Positions 16,959 to 27,747 of a stretch of 64,000 nt of DNA are shown piece after piece. Location of the stretch: contig CALAPY010000062.1 in the NCBI GenBank assembly GCA_937891015.1, positions 1 through 64,000 on the forward strand, given 5' to 3'. A program made the translations under genes and the position numbers. How positions within the stretch are numbered: the stretch's first letter is position 1; each line of letters starts with the position of its first letter. Origin of the DNA: UBA2108 sp002713215. Lineage in GTDB: Bacteria > Bacteroidota > Bacteroidia > Flavobacteriales_G > Salibacteraceae. The notes under the pieces are model-generated. The model did no database searches, was not told where the DNA came from, and saw only the letters and a program-made list of their open reading frames with translations.

Positions 16959-19900
16959 ATGCGTTTCTCTTATTATCATTTAAAGTTTCTCTTACAATTT
17001 GTTTGTTTAACCTTTTATTGCCATTCGATTCAGGCACAAATCAGTGGATCGGTAGAAAACGGTACCACCCTTCCCAAGCAGGCCGAAAAATTTAACATTG
17101 CTACCGGAGCTCACCAGGGAAATGTAAACCTGTTTTCCGGGGTATATAATTCCAGTTACTCCTTGGGTACGGTTTCGGTACCTAACGGATTGATTTATAC
17201 ACTAAATAGTTCCTATTCTACTTCTTATATAGGTGGAACGCATGGAGGAATTTTGGAAGGCATTCCCTATGGCGATGGTCGTTCGTTGAGTTTACCAACC
17301 TTGTCGGTTCAAAATGAATCTTATATAGATAACCCCGACGACACGATGAATTCTTATTACAGCACCTGTAATGGAACCGGTACTCCGCCAGCCTTACGAT
17401 TTACAACCAACGATGGAACTGTTTACTGGCACGCCCCCTATGTGTCCATTCCCGGAGTATTAAGCGGGAGGGCCATATACAAGCATTACGACGATGAAAA
17501 CCAGCGACACGTATTTGTATTGAATGCCTTTGAGCGTTATGCCGAAATTTATTTGAAAAGCAATAGATGGACAGTGAAGCTCGATAATGGAGTGGAGTAT
17601 GCCTTTAACCTGGCCGTGGAAAGCTACCGAAGGGCAAACCATCGTCGGAGTTTTGACTACAATGACCAGCGTATTGAAGATGGCCCGGATTCTTCTGCAA
17701 CTGTAAAATCAATTTTAAAGGCTCAGATTACGCCCAAAGCTGAATTCCTAAAATGGTATTGTACGGAGATAATTGATAAATCGAAACCAGCCGCGCCGCG
17801 CATTAAATTTGACTATGAAACCTTTGGTGAATTCAATTATTTTAAAGAGCTATCCCAAAACCATCAATCGGCATTCGATCAAATTTTACGTGAACATATC
17901 TATAACGTAACCAGCTACCTTTACGATACCAATGGAAATGTAACAGCAACACTAAACAACATTGAGCCCAATGTTCAGGACTATACGGTATTTAAGGACG
18001 TGTTGCTTACACGGGTATCTGCTCACACCTTTTATGGAATAGAGGAGTGGCTCGACCTGGAATACGAAACTCAGGACGACCACATTACCAATTCCCTGGT
18101 TATGAAAATTGAAGATGCGGGTGTACTGCGCCTGGATTCATTGTATAGTTACAAATCAGTTTTTTATCAGGGTGAGCACACCAATAGCTCTCAGGTTTAT
18201 AATCCGGTAAAAGATGTAACCAGCACAGTTAACTTTTCGGGTTGGAATCGGTTTATTCATGCAGCGCACCCTGATTATTCTTCAAGCTCAGGATACGTAC
18301 CCATTAGTAGTATCAATCCATATATTCAAAACATTTCTACCCGAACCAACCGGTATTCTTATAAAACCCTGGGGGCAGCTAATTCGATCAGTATGGACCA
18401 CGGTTTTCTTTCCGGAACCATAACCGCAACCAATATGCTGGAAACCCGGGTGCCGGGTGACAACTACGAAGTTCGTTTTGTAGTCAGTAAAGATGACGCT
18501 ATGACCGGCGCTAATCAAGGTGGGTTTTTGAACCTCGACATAAGCATTGGGGGAGGCGTAGTTCCCCCAGGGAGTGTAAGCAATAGTGTTGGTTTTGATA
18601 TTCCTGCCATTGATTTTGATCGCATTCAAAAAACGAAAATATTCTCCACTTTCGACCGTATGGTGAAGTGGAACGTTAGAGGCAACACCAGTTTAAATGC
18701 TACCAGCTCTGATGGCTTAATCGTAACCTCCAACCATTTTACCATGCCCCTGTTTAACCCCAACGATAAACTGAATTTTCAGATTGGTCCGGCCAATTCC
18801 GATCATAATTTTATGGCACTTCCATCGGAAACAACTAAATCAGGTTCTAACACGTTGGCAGATGCCAAAAAAGCCTTTTTGCATGAACGGGCATCCTGGT
18901 CTACGGCACTCCCGGAACAATGCGATTTTAAATCCATTCCCAACAATTTTGGAGTAGGGTTGCCCTGGTATCAAATGCATCATGTTTATGAAGAATTCAA
19001 CACCGCTTCTCCGGATGATATGTATGAGTTTTGGTGGCATGATAACCCAAATAGCCTGACTTATTCGAATAAACCGACGTTGGCAGGTTCTAATACCGAA
19101 CTAGAAGCCATAGAACTGATTCGCTATGCCAAGAATCCCTACATGTTGCGCCATGTTAAGAAATATGTGGTTAGCGGAGTTCATGCGGTTAATGATAGCG
19201 GTATGGTGGGCGACCAGGCCCTGGTGCGCGATGTAGAACTGGATTATACCTCACAAAACATGAATATGAAGTTGTCTATCGACGACAACAGTGGAAACTT
19301 TAAAAAGACTTTCATTCTCTTAAAATCGATTCGGGAGAATCCGGTTTATCCGGCAAATAATTCCTTACAATCGGGAATTACGACGGCAGACATTGAAGCG
19401 GCACCAACCACTCGCTTTGAGTATGGAACCGGTGTAAGCATTGGAGATACTACCACAGAGCATTGTACTGGTCCCCGTTGTTTTTTCCAATTCTACTTTG
19501 TTCCATTGAGCAAGGAAATCTCTCATTTGGGTGGCGAAACCGAAATTGAATACCATGCGATCGATACCACCTTTTCAACCAAGAGCAGCTTGGTTTATTT
19601 AGGAACGGCACAAAAAGACCGACAGTACACCATGCAGTTTAACTACCAGGTAAAAAAACTAAAAAAGCAAATTGGAGATACTACGCAGGCCGTATGGGAA
19701 TATACCTACTCGGGGCTGGACACCAAATATGGATTAAGAAGAATGGTACTCGATACCTTTTTTACCAACAACAACTACAAGGCCGATATGGGAGCAGGCT
19801 ATACCATAGTAAGCGAGCCGGAGGTAAATGGAGTTAGAAACAGTACCAGGTATTATCACTATACCAATGAATATGAGGGGCTGCTGTTTGGAAAACTGTA

Positions 19901-22900
19901 TAAAATTGAAAAGTACAACCCCCACGGAACACTCTTTGAAAAAACGGAGATAGAATACGATACGCTGTTGGCCTTTCGAAATGGGTTTTATAAAAAGGAC
20001 CGGTACGGTAAGGTTTATTACTTCATCCCAAAATTGGACACCGCAGGCAATCCGGTGGTTGTGAACGGCGATACGCTCATGGAACAACACTATACCTGGA
20101 ACTACATGAACGATACTAACCTGGCAATTGCTTACCATCCCTATTTTTGGAAATACCCCTACCTCGATCATCTCATTTCTCCACAAGCGGCCTTTTATCG
20201 CAACCAGGGGGCAGGGGATATAATTTCGGCCAGTGATGTTCGGTTGCAACCATTGCACTACACCGCTTACGCACCCAAGTACTACGAGGGACATTACGTA
20301 AAAGACGACGACCCGGCTTACTGGGACAGTTGGTTTATTAAAAAAATTAAGGAAACTACTACCGAATACGATACCAATGCCTGTGTAATTGACGATTCGT
20401 ATTACTATAACTCGAACATTGACGTATCGGTCGATCCTATGGATGCCATTTTCCTGAACAACCTAAAGACTCTGGGAAGCGGCAACGCAGTGGAGAATGA
20501 CCTCATCGACAACTCTCCGTTGAGCGATACGGTACTGCTGGAAATATTGGATACTGCTTTTTTACTGGGCGATGCCCAGTTGATTACCGTGTTTGGAGAA
20601 CAGGATAATGTAAAGGATACCATTATTAAAAACCTGATTAATCGATTGCCTGAACTTGCCGAACAAACCCTGGTAGACATTATGCTGGGGCAGGAAAAAG
20701 ATTATTCTCATGAGGTGCTGACCACCCTTATCGACCGTGAATCGCAAGATGCCTACGCTGCGGTGCGGGAGATTATGATCCACCAGGATTCGTTGTATGA
20801 TTCCACAATTTTTCACCTGTTGGTTGATACGTTAATACCCGATTCCGTATCCATGCTAATTCTTGCAAGTCGTTGGGAACTGAGCGATACGGTATACCAA
20901 TGGTTAAATGATTCGGTACTCCGGTTTGGTGAACCGTTTTTAAAGAACCTGGTTTTGGCCAAACGCATATTTCCAGATGATGATGTACTTGCAATGCTGG
21001 CCCAAAACACCAACCTTTCCGATAACGATATAGAGGACCTGTTTACTGCATGCCCTTACTCATATTCCAGCGCAGTACAAACACATTTAGATGGAAGAAG
21101 TCCGGCACTGCCATCAAGTGTTAGCTCTACCATTAGCTTGGCCCAAAGCAACATACCAAACTATTCTACTTACCTACTTAATGTAGGTATTACCGGCTCG
21201 GTAGCTCCATTCATTAACTTAACCAGTGGAAATGACCTTGAAAGTTTGTTTCAAACCTTAACCGACGCAAATACAGCGGATTTGGACCTGGAAACTGAAT
21301 TTACCGCCGCTTCACCCCTGGAAGACACCTTGCTTCTGGAAATGATCGATTATGCCGGAAACTACGAAAATTCAACAATAATAACCATATTGAACGATCA
21401 ACCGGGCCTATCCGACACGGTATGGACCAAGGCTATAAATTCTTCAGAATTAACCAATGATGACCTGCTAGAACTGTTCAACAACAATATTGTAGGTTTT
21501 ACCGATGACGTATTGGTGGAAATATTATTGCTAAGTCCTGCGCTGGACAATACCGAACTTCAAAACCTATTGCTTAAGCAACCCAGCATTTCAGAATCGG
21601 TATTTGATGAAATTTATGATTCGGAGCTCGAAAACTCCAACATAGAACCGCTTCATTTTAAACAACGAAACTTTACCAGTGCCGGATTGAATGCCATGCT
21701 GGACGACTCCCGCGAGTTTTCCGAATCGAACCTTACGGGTGTGCTGCTGGCACAACACAATTTTCCCGAGAAAGCGGTACTACTCAATCTTTTTGATCAT
21801 ACGCCTGCATTTTCCAACAGCATGATTATTACCATTCTGTCCAATACCACGCGCGAGTTAAGCGCAGAGGTACTTTCCGAAGTAAATACCTATTTGCCCG
21901 GAAATTATTCTTCTTTGCTAGGGGTAAGCAATAAATTTAAACTCGTTGGAAAAGCATCCAAACTTAAATTGTATTGTAGCAATCCTAAACTTTCGCAGAC
22001 CCTGAGTATAAGTACGGTTAAGGAATTTGAGTACTACGATGCCAACTATAAGGGGCTTTCTACTTCGGAAGGCTATCGCCGATTGCTAAATGCCGATGTA
22101 ACTCCTTTGCAATTGCTCTTTGAGCCCAGTTGGCAGCTTTACCGAACTACGGCCTATTCGCCTGAATTGCCCGGTGCCAAAACCGAGGAAGAATATTTTT
22201 ATTACTACGACCTGCAACAGCGCTACGAAAATTTGTACTGGAAATCGGGAATTACCGTAGACGACTCGCTACCGAATAACACAGGTGCTCAATTGACCGT
22301 GTCAAGTAAAATTTTGGGCAACGACATTGATGGACTGGACAAATCGTTGGAATATGGTGTAAAAAACATAGCTTTTGAAAAACGCCTGACCACCCGGTAC
22401 GCAAGCGACCAGGGAGCGCTGGCACGATCTACCTACTACCTGCACGATACCGTTTGGACCCTGCTGTACGAACCGGAGGATTCGGTGATTCACTTTACCG
22501 GAGATACCTGCGTAACTGCATCGGGAGATAGTTTGGCAACCATTGGTTGCAAACGACTAATAGTTCGTTACTGGGGATCGCGCAGGGACATGGCCTGGAA
22601 CATGATCGCCTTTTACAAACCCGGAAACCCGGAATCTATTTTTTACGAATGTCCGTGCGATGCCAAGGATACCATGGTCAATCATTTGGGCTTTATCGCC
22701 GCGTGGGCCAATCCCTCGGCCTATATGACCTGGTGCGATAGCGGCGTATTTGATACCCCGGACACCAATGGACCAGAACAGGTGCTTTTGGCAGAATATT
22801 CGAAGGGCAAGTATTTACAGTTGCGCAGTGTACAGCATCAGGCCGATACCATTTTAAAAGGTTCTTATGCTGATCTTGATATTACCAGTACTGCCTATTC

Positions 22901-25900
22901 GCGAATTTATTATCCCATTCTTGGTTTTAATGAAGATGGCGAAGAAGTATTTCCGTTTGATACGCTGGAAGTATTGCACGTAAACGATAGAAACGAATAC
23001 GGGCAGGTAAAGCAGGAGCAAAATGCGGCCGGTTTACAAACCGATTATTTCTACCATAAAAAACTGGACATGTACTATATGGATACCAATTGCTATAAAA
23101 ACAATTACAATGGTTTTTACAACGGCATTTCGGGTTTACCCTACAAGGTAAAAGTGGGTAGCCTGGAAACCCTGTTTGAATACTACAACGACAAAAGCCT
23201 GAAAACCATAACCGGCCCCAATGGCATGACCTTAACCCAGGATTTTGATATGTACGGACGACTGAACCTGACGAAGCGAAACAGTAACCTATTGAGCAAA
23301 TACAACTACAATACCTGGGGAGGAGATACATCGCAGGCATTTAGCACCAGGGCGGGTGAGAACTATAGCGACGTAATAACCTTGAACAAGATAGGTTCGA
23401 GCTATGGAGAGCAGAACCGAACCTTTTTGGACCCCATGGGAAGAATGTACCAAAATGTACAGGCGGTGACCTCCAATACCAGCAATTTTTATGGTGTAAC
23501 GGCTCCCTATACCCACAGCGGAGAAGTGGTTTATGATGCCTTGGGCAGGGCCATAAAAACCTACCGCCCATTCGATTATTCGTGGTTTGGTGGACCTAAG
23601 ATGAATGCAGCAGCAGGTGGCTCGGTAGACAAAACCAACCACCAGGCCTTTGCTTACGAAGACGGAGGTTTTCAGCGTTTGCTGCACGAAGCCAAATCCG
23701 GTGAGAACATCGATACCGGGCATACCGTAGACTACGAATACCAGTTGGTAAACTACCTTTGTATGTTCTGCGATTTGGATTTAACCACCGCCAACGGTAG
23801 CATTATGCTTCCTGATACGGGGTACAACTACGTTTTCAGAAAAATAACGGTTACCGACGAAGACGGAAACCTCAGTACCGAATACCAAAATGCGTTGGGG
23901 CAAAAAATTGCCACCAAAGGCAAGATAAACAACAACTGGGATGCAGTTACCCTTTTTGTATACGACGCTTACGGCAACCTAAACAAAACCATAAACCCCA
24001 ATGGACAGCACAACGATTACTACTACAACATACTGGGCTGGATGTACAAACAGGTAAGCCCAGACGGAGACGAAAAGAAAATGATGTACAACAACATGGG
24101 GCAGGTAGTTGCCGAAATGGACGAAGAAGATGTGTTGGGGTGGTACGATGGTACATCAAAATATTACAATACTATTCGGTTATACGAATATGATTTGCAT
24201 GGCCGCTTAATAAGACAGAGTAGAAGAACTATCCCGCATTTATATGGAAGGGTAAATACCAGTTCGGAAATTAAATTTAATCCGCTGCTTTACAATAATT
24301 ATAATATCACTAGTGGTGAGTACATATATAAGTTTAGTAATGCAAGCACTTATCTTTGGAGGGCAGAAATAGATGCCTACTACGATACTGGTGTAAATCA
24401 AGGAGGAGGTGGCACCTGGACTACTGGTAAGCATAATATTTTTAACTATTACCTTTACGACCCCCAGCCCAACTATTTAGAAAAAACCTGGCATTACAAT
24501 TCTACCACCTACAACCGCATTGGCCGTTTGTATAGAACCGAATCGTATGGTCATATCGAAGATTTTAATACGAACAACTCAAAACTGATTCATGCTACCG
24601 AATTTAAATACAATGCCGATGGGCAAATCAGCGAATTGAACAAACACTTTTTGCCCAACGATACACTTGGTGGTAGAAAGGGCCTACACGTGCTTATTGA
24701 ATACCCGGAGTACGACCTGAGGGGGAACCCTTTAACGGTAAATGTAGATGTGAATAAGGACAGCATTCTGGACATACAATACCACTATACCTACGACCAC
24801 TACGGAAGAATGGACCAGGTATACGGCAATTTTAGCAACAGCAAAGACCAGGGAAACCTGCTGGCCGAATATTTCTACGACAACCCCACCGGTATGGTAA
24901 AACAGGTGGTGTACAGCAAAAACTGCGAGTCGTTTACCCAGTCGGTGGGGTATACCGGTTTGCCGGTAGATACGATTGAGTATGCCTACGACGTTCGAAA
25001 CCGGTTGACCGATATTACCAGCCATTTCTACGACGAAGCCCTCTACTACGATGGCAACAACCCTTCTAAAACAAGTGGCTCCATGGGCAGCAACAACTAC
25101 AACGGCAACATAAATGGAGCAACCAATACCTACCGCCTAACCAATGTCGGAAGTTTATTCGATGACCCAAGCAAGTACGGTTACACCTACGATGGCCTAA
25201 ACCGATTGATAACCGCCGATGCCTTTTGTTCGCACTGGAACACCCTTGCCGCAGGCAAAGACGACGTGGTGGGTGACGTAAAATACAAATATGACCGGGT
25301 TGGCAATTTTGTATGGCTTAGGCGCGATGTAGAGCAGGGTGGAAGCCACGTACAACACTGGTACGATTTTACCTACCAGGGCAACATAACCACCAACAAA
25401 CTGCTTGGGGTAAGCGCTCATGCAGGCAACACCACAACGGCGGCAAGAACCTATAGCTACGATGCCATTGGTAACCAAATTACCGACAACAGCCGCTCCA
25501 TTATCGGTACTACCTACGGCCGAAGCAATTTACCCTTCGAAACCACAGTAGATACCACCGAAATAGCCTATTTTTACGACGCTAACGATGCACGTGTGTT
25601 CAAACGAAGTAAAAACCAGGGGAATCCCGGAGTGGTAATTAACAAGGAACTCTACCTGCGCGATGCCGGTGGACGCGAACTGGGTGTGCTGGATGTAAAT
25701 GCCGGCCAATGGACCTGGTATGTGTTTGGGCTCGATCGTTTTGCACGGCTTAAACCCAAGGCCGGCCAGCAACCCAAAACCTATACGGGCAATGGCGGTA
25801 GCACCGGAAGTGGGGTAGTGGACTGGCTCAGCTACAACAGTACCCTCGACAACTTTTTAATTTATACCTGGCAGGAAGGCGACCCCCTGCTTTTTGGACA

Positions 25901-27299
25901 CGACGACAATAACTACCCCTTACAAATAGACCAAGCCAATGTAAACGGGCAAATTCGTTTGTTTTTGGGGAGCCAGTTGCAAGACCACATTACCAATAAC
26001 CCCGAAGACGAGGTGGAATTGTTGCACTCGAGCTATGCCAACAGCGGCCAGCAGCAGTATAGCTTTATGGATACCCTGGGCAGGGTTTACGATTTGCCTG
26101 TAATTGAGCTGGCACTCAACCCCAACGAACCCGGAGCCGACACCACCAATCGATTTATGGAAAGTATGGCGGCTTCGCCACCAGCGGGCCAGCGTTTTGC
26201 CTACCACAGTGATACCACCCTGAGCGAATTGGTTTACTACGTTTACGACCACCTGGGAAATACCAGGGTAACCTACTCGCCCAAAGTTGAAGACTGTGGA
26301 CCGCCAAGTTTTGATACGAGTTATGTCATAGGTTTAGATACCTGCTGGACGGTGAATTATGTTTACATGGGAGATTCATTGGACTCTATGAGATGTGACA
26401 CTACCTGGGCCTTGATTTTAACCAACACCAGTAGAACGCTGACTTACACCATTGAAAGTGCGTTTGATTATTACCCTTACGGGAAAGTCTTAAGGCAATA
26501 CATTAATACACCTGAGAAATACCTTACAACCCACCACGAAAGGGATACTGAAACTGACTTGGATTATAGAAATGCGAGGTACTCGGCAGCAGATATACCG
26601 AGGTTTACGAGTATTGATCCATTGGCAAGTGACTTTGCACATCAATCTCCGTACATGATGGTAAATGGGAACCCTGTTATGTTGGTTGACCCGGATGGTA
26701 AGTCCGCAGGAGAACCTAATGAGCTAAAAGTTACCGAAGAGTCAAAGATTGAAAGACGCTTTGAATTTACTGATAGAAAGAATGGAGAAGGAGTCGATAT
26801 TGTTACTAATACTCACACCAAGCGAACGGTCAAATATGATAAAAATGGGGATGTTCTCTATGATATGACCACTACAACTACTACAACTACTACAATTGAT
26901 AAAAAAGGAGTGTTTAATTCTACTAGATCATCAATTACCTCGATTCAATCTCAGAGAGGAAATAGTGTAATTACAAATAGCTCTAAAGCTGTTGATCATA
27001 CAAAATTGAACTCTACGAATCGAAGAGTAGTTAATAATGTGGCTAGATACAGAAGGGAAAATGGAATAAGCCCAAGTCAATATTATGTGTACAGAAATTA
27101 TATGGCCCAACAACAAATGTTACCGAAACCATTGACTACCATTAGCAATGCGGTAATTTCTAATAGGCTTAATTCTTATGCTCGGGGAATAGGGTTCCCC
27201 ATTTTTGTGTCTAGCTTTCAGAATCAAATGGGAGGCATTATTTACGCTGCTCCTCTTGAATTGAATCCTGAAAAAATTAAGGGCTCTAAAAGATATTAA
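16959..27299 (+). CDS. Giant Rhs/YD-repeat secreted protein with variable tip
   Basis: 3446 residues. Signal peptide 1-27. Residues ~30-1150: N-terminal beta-rich region typical of Bacteroidota Rhs proteins (SGVYNSSYSLGTVSVPNGL). Residues ~1176-1650: an unusual all-helical array of ~15-residue units. Residues ~1680-3180: beta/YD repeats (YEYDLHGRLIRQ, YTYDGLNRLITAD, YSYDAIGNQITDN) that should form a hollow cage. Residues ~3188-3248: the Rhs core (HHERDTETDLDYRNARY, GNPVMLVDPDG). The last ~197 residues after DPDGK are the variable tip, Thr-rich (nine Thr in a row) then basic, with no toxin family I recognise. No T9SS tail. Probably a polymorphic toxin or surface Rhs; a small membrane protein gene follows 12 bases on. 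Confidence 0.9.
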   Translation: MRFSYYHLKFLLQFVCLTFYCHSIQAQISGSVENGTTLPKQAEKFNIATGAHQGNVNLFSGVYNSSYSLGTVSVPNGLIYTLNSSYSTSYIGGTHGGILEGIPYGDGRSLSLPTLSVQNESYIDNPDDTMNSYYSTCNGTGTPPALRFTTNDGTVYWHAPYVSIPGVLSGRAIYKHYDDENQRHVFVLNAFERYAEIYLKSNRWTVKLDNGVEYAFNLAVESYRRANHRRSFDYNDQRIEDGPDSSATVKSILKAQITPKAEFLKWYCTEIIDKSKPAAPRIKFDYETFGEFNYFKELSQNHQSAFDQILREHIYNVTSYLYDTNGNVTATLNNIEPNVQDYTVFKDVLLTRVSAHTFYGIEEWLDLEYETQDDHITNSLVMKIEDAGVLRLDSLYSYKSVFYQGEHTNSSQVYNPVKDVTSTVNFSGWNRFIHAAHPDYSSSSGYVPISSINPYIQNISTRTNRYSYKTLGAANSISMDHGFLSGTITATNMLETRVPGDNYEVRFVVSKDDAMTGANQGGFLNLDISIGGGVVPPGSVSNSVGFDIPAIDFDRIQKTKIFSTFDRMVKWNVRGNTSLNATSSDGLIVTSNHFTMPLFNPNDKLNFQIGPANSDHNFMALPSETTKSGSNTLADAKKAFLHERASWSTALPEQCDFKSIPNNFGVGLPWYQMHHVYEEFNTASPDDMYEFWWHDNPNSLTYSNKPTLAGSNTELEAIELIRYAKNPYMLRHVKKYVVSGVHAVNDSGMVGDQALVRDVELDYTSQNMNMKLSIDDNSGNFKKTFILLKSIRENPVYPANNSLQSGITTADIEAAPTTRFEYGTGVSIGDTTTEHCTGPRCFFQFYFVPLSKEISHLGGETEIEYHAIDTTFSTKSSLVYLGTAQKDRQYTMQFNYQVKKLKKQIGDTTQAVWEYTYSGLDTKYGLRRMVLDTFFTNNNYKADMGAGYTIVSEPEVNGVRNSTRYYHYTNEYEGLLFGKLYKIEKYNPHGTLFEKTEIEYDTLLAFRNGFYKKDRYGKVYYFIPKLDTAGNPVVVNGDTLMEQHYTWNYMNDTNLAIAYHPYFWKYPYLDHLISPQAAFYRNQGAGDIISASDVRLQPLHYTAYAPKYYEGHYVKDDDPAYWDSWFIKKIKETTTEYDTNACVIDDSYYYNSNIDVSVDPMDAIFLNNLKTLGSGNAVENDLIDNSPLSDTVLLEILDTAFLLGDAQLITVFGEQDNVKDTIIKNLINRLPELAEQTLVDIMLGQEKDYSHEVLTTLIDRESQDAYAAVREIMIHQDSLYDSTIFHLLVDTLIPDSVSMLILASRWELSDTVYQWLNDSVLRFGEPFLKNLVLAKRIFPDDDVLAMLAQNTNLSDNDIEDLFTACPYSYSSAVQTHLDGRSPALPSSVSSTISLAQSNIPNYSTYLLNVGITGSVAPFINLTSGNDLESLFQTLTDANTADLDLETEFTAASPLEDTLLLEMIDYAGNYENSTIITILNDQPGLSDTVWTKAINSSELTNDDLLELFNNNIVGFTDDVLVEILLLSPALDNTELQNLLLKQPSISESVFDEIYDSELENSNIEPLHFKQRNFTSAGLNAMLDDSREFSESNLTGVLLAQHNFPEKAVLLNLFDHTPAFSNSMIITILSNTTRELSAEVLSEVNTYLPGNYSSLLGVSNKFKLVGKASKLKLYCSNPKLSQTLSISTVKEFEYYDANYKGLSTSEGYRRLLNADVTPLQLLFEPSWQLYRTTAYSPELPGAKTEEEYFYYYDLQQRYENLYWKSGITVDDSLPNNTGAQLTVSSKILGNDIDGLDKSLEYGVKNIAFEKRLTTRYASDQGALARSTYYLHDTVWTLLYEPEDSVIHFTGDTCVTASGDSLATIGCKRLIVRYWGSRRDMAWNMIAFYKPGNPESIFYECPCDAKDTMVNHLGFIAAWANPSAYMTWCDSGVFDTPDTNGPEQVLLAEYSKGKYLQLRSVQHQADTILKGSYADLDITSTAYSRIYYPILGFNEDGEEVFPFDTLEVLHVNDRNEYGQVKQEQNAAGLQTDYFYHKKLDMYYMDTNCYKNNYNGFYNGISGLPYKVKVGSLETLFEYYNDKSLKTITGPNGMTLTQDFDMYGRLNLTKRNSNLLSKYNYNTWGGDTSQAFSTRAGENYSDVITLNKIGSSYGEQNRTFLDPMGRMYQNVQAVTSNTSNFYGVTAPYTHSGEVVYDALGRAIKTYRPFDYSWFGGPKMNAAAGGSVDKTNHQAFAYEDGGFQRLLHEAKSGENIDTGHTVDYEYQLVNYLCMFCDLDLTTANGSIMLPDTGYNYVFRKITVTDEDGNLSTEYQNALGQKIATKGKINNNWDAVTLFVYDAYGNLNKTINPNGQHNDYYYNILGWMYKQVSPDGDEKKMMYNNMGQVVAEMDEEDVLGWYDGTSKYYNTIRLYEYDLHGRLIRQSRRTIPHLYGRVNTSSEIKFNPLLYNNYNITSGEYIYKFSNASTYLWRAEIDAYYDTGVNQGGGGTWTTGKHNIFNYYLYDPQPNYLEKTWHYNSTTYNRIGRLYRTESYGHIEDFNTNNSKLIHATEFKYNADGQISELNKHFLPNDTLGGRKGLHVLIEYPEYDLRGNPLTVNVDVNKDSILDIQYHYTYDHYGRMDQVYGNFSNSKDQGNLLAEYFYDNPTGMVKQVVYSKNCESFTQSVGYTGLPVDTIEYAYDVRNRLTDITSHFYDEALYYDGNNPSKTSGSMGSNNYNGNINGATNTYRLTNVGSLFDDPSKYGYTYDGLNRLITADAFCSHWNTLAAGKDDVVGDVKYKYDRVGNFVWLRRDVEQGGSHVQHWYDFTYQGNITTNKLLGVSAHAGNTTTAARTYSYDAIGNQITDNSRSIIGTTYGRSNLPFETTVDTTEIAYFYDANDARVFKRSKNQGNPGVVINKELYLRDAGGRELGVLDVNAGQWTWYVFGLDRFARLKPKAGQQPKTYTGNGGSTGSGVVDWLSYNSTLDNFLIYTWQEGDPLLFGHDDNNYPLQIDQANVNGQIRLFLGSQLQDHITNNPEDEVELLHSSYANSGQQQYSFMDTLGRVYDLPVIELALNPNEPGADTTNRFMESMAASPPAGQRFAYHSDTTLSELVYYVYDHLGNTRVTYSPKVEDCGPPSFDTSYVIGLDTCWTVNYVYMGDSLDSMRCDTTWALILTNTSRTLTYTIESAFDYYPYGKVLRQYINTPEKYLTTHHERDTETDLDYRNARYSAADIPRFTSIDPLASDFAHQSPYMMVNGNPVMLVDPDGKSAGEPNELKVTEESKIERRFEFTDRKNGEGVDIVTNTHTKRTVKYDKNGDVLYDMTTTTTTTTTIDKKGVFNSTRSSITSIQSQRGNSVITNSSKAVDHTKLNSTNRRVVNNVARYRRENGISPSQYYVYRNYMAQQQMLPKPLTTISNAVISNRLNSYARGIGFPIFVSSFQNQMGGIIYAAPLELNPEKIKGSKRY

Positions 27300-27311
27300 A
27301 CAACTGGAATC

Positions 27312-27677
27312 GTGAAAAACATATTTACTCTGGTGATTTGGTTAGCTATACTAACGGTTAAAAAGTACGAAGCAGCCATTGAGGCTTCATTATTTATTTT
27401 ATTGGGTATATCAATAGTTTTATTGATCATTCTTATTTGGGGGGTTTTTATCCACCATTCTTTAAAATTAGATATAGGAATAATAAAGGAATTAGCTCCT
27501 TTGGATAAGGGAATATTGATTTTGTGTTTCCCGCTTTGTTTCTGGTTTTTCTATATTGAGGATAGTTACTCTACGTTAAACTTAACGTTTCTAGTTATTC
27601 TCTCGGTTTGTGTTTTCCTTGAGTTTTTATCTTGGAGCCTGAACAATGGAAGTTTAAGAACTAGAAAACAATCGTGA
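27312..27677 (+). CDS. Small membrane protein, candidate immunity to the Rhs tip
   Basis: 121 residues from a GTG start 12 bases after the Rhs stop, so almost surely cotranscribed. Three to four hydrophobic segments (SLFILLGISIVLLIILIWGVFI, GILILCFPLCFWFFYI, LNLTFLVILSVCVFLEFL) and a basic tail. Base composition is AT-rich like the Rhs tip and unlike the Rhs cage. In polymorphic toxin loci this position holds the immunity gene, and membrane immunity proteins go with tips acting at or across the membrane. This is inference from position; the sequence itself is not of a family I know. Confidence 0.6.
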   Translation: MKNIFTLVIWLAILTVKKYEAAIEASLFILLGISIVLLIILIWGVFIHHSLKLDIGIIKELAPLDKGILILCFPLCFWFFYIEDSYSTLNLTFLVILSVCVFLEFLSWSLNNGSLRTRKQS

Positions 27678-27706
27678 CTACACTGCTGATGTATTATCCC
27701 CCCCAC

Positions 27707-27738
27707 CGTTAGCGCGAGTTTCCAAGCTCGTTCTAACG
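27707..27738. repeat. REP hairpin, copy A
   Basis: Outer arms CGTTAG (27707-27712) and CTAACG (27733-27738), inner arms CGAG/CTCG around a TTTCCAAG loop. Same family as copies B (31266-31297), C (half, 33458-33473), D (35156-35186) and E (35796-35820), the last two bracketing the RAYT gene. Confidence 0.85.
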
Positions 27739-27747
27739 TTTAAAAAT

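Noticed and set aside
22927..23723. Long minus-strand frames (137 and 144 codons) inside the Rhs gene
   Set aside because: Shadows of the high-scoring Rhs frame; low-complexity composition and no start signals.
27312..27677. Second transporter or T9SS component
   Set aside because: Too short, no motif of such families; the position right after the Rhs tip fits an immunity gene better.
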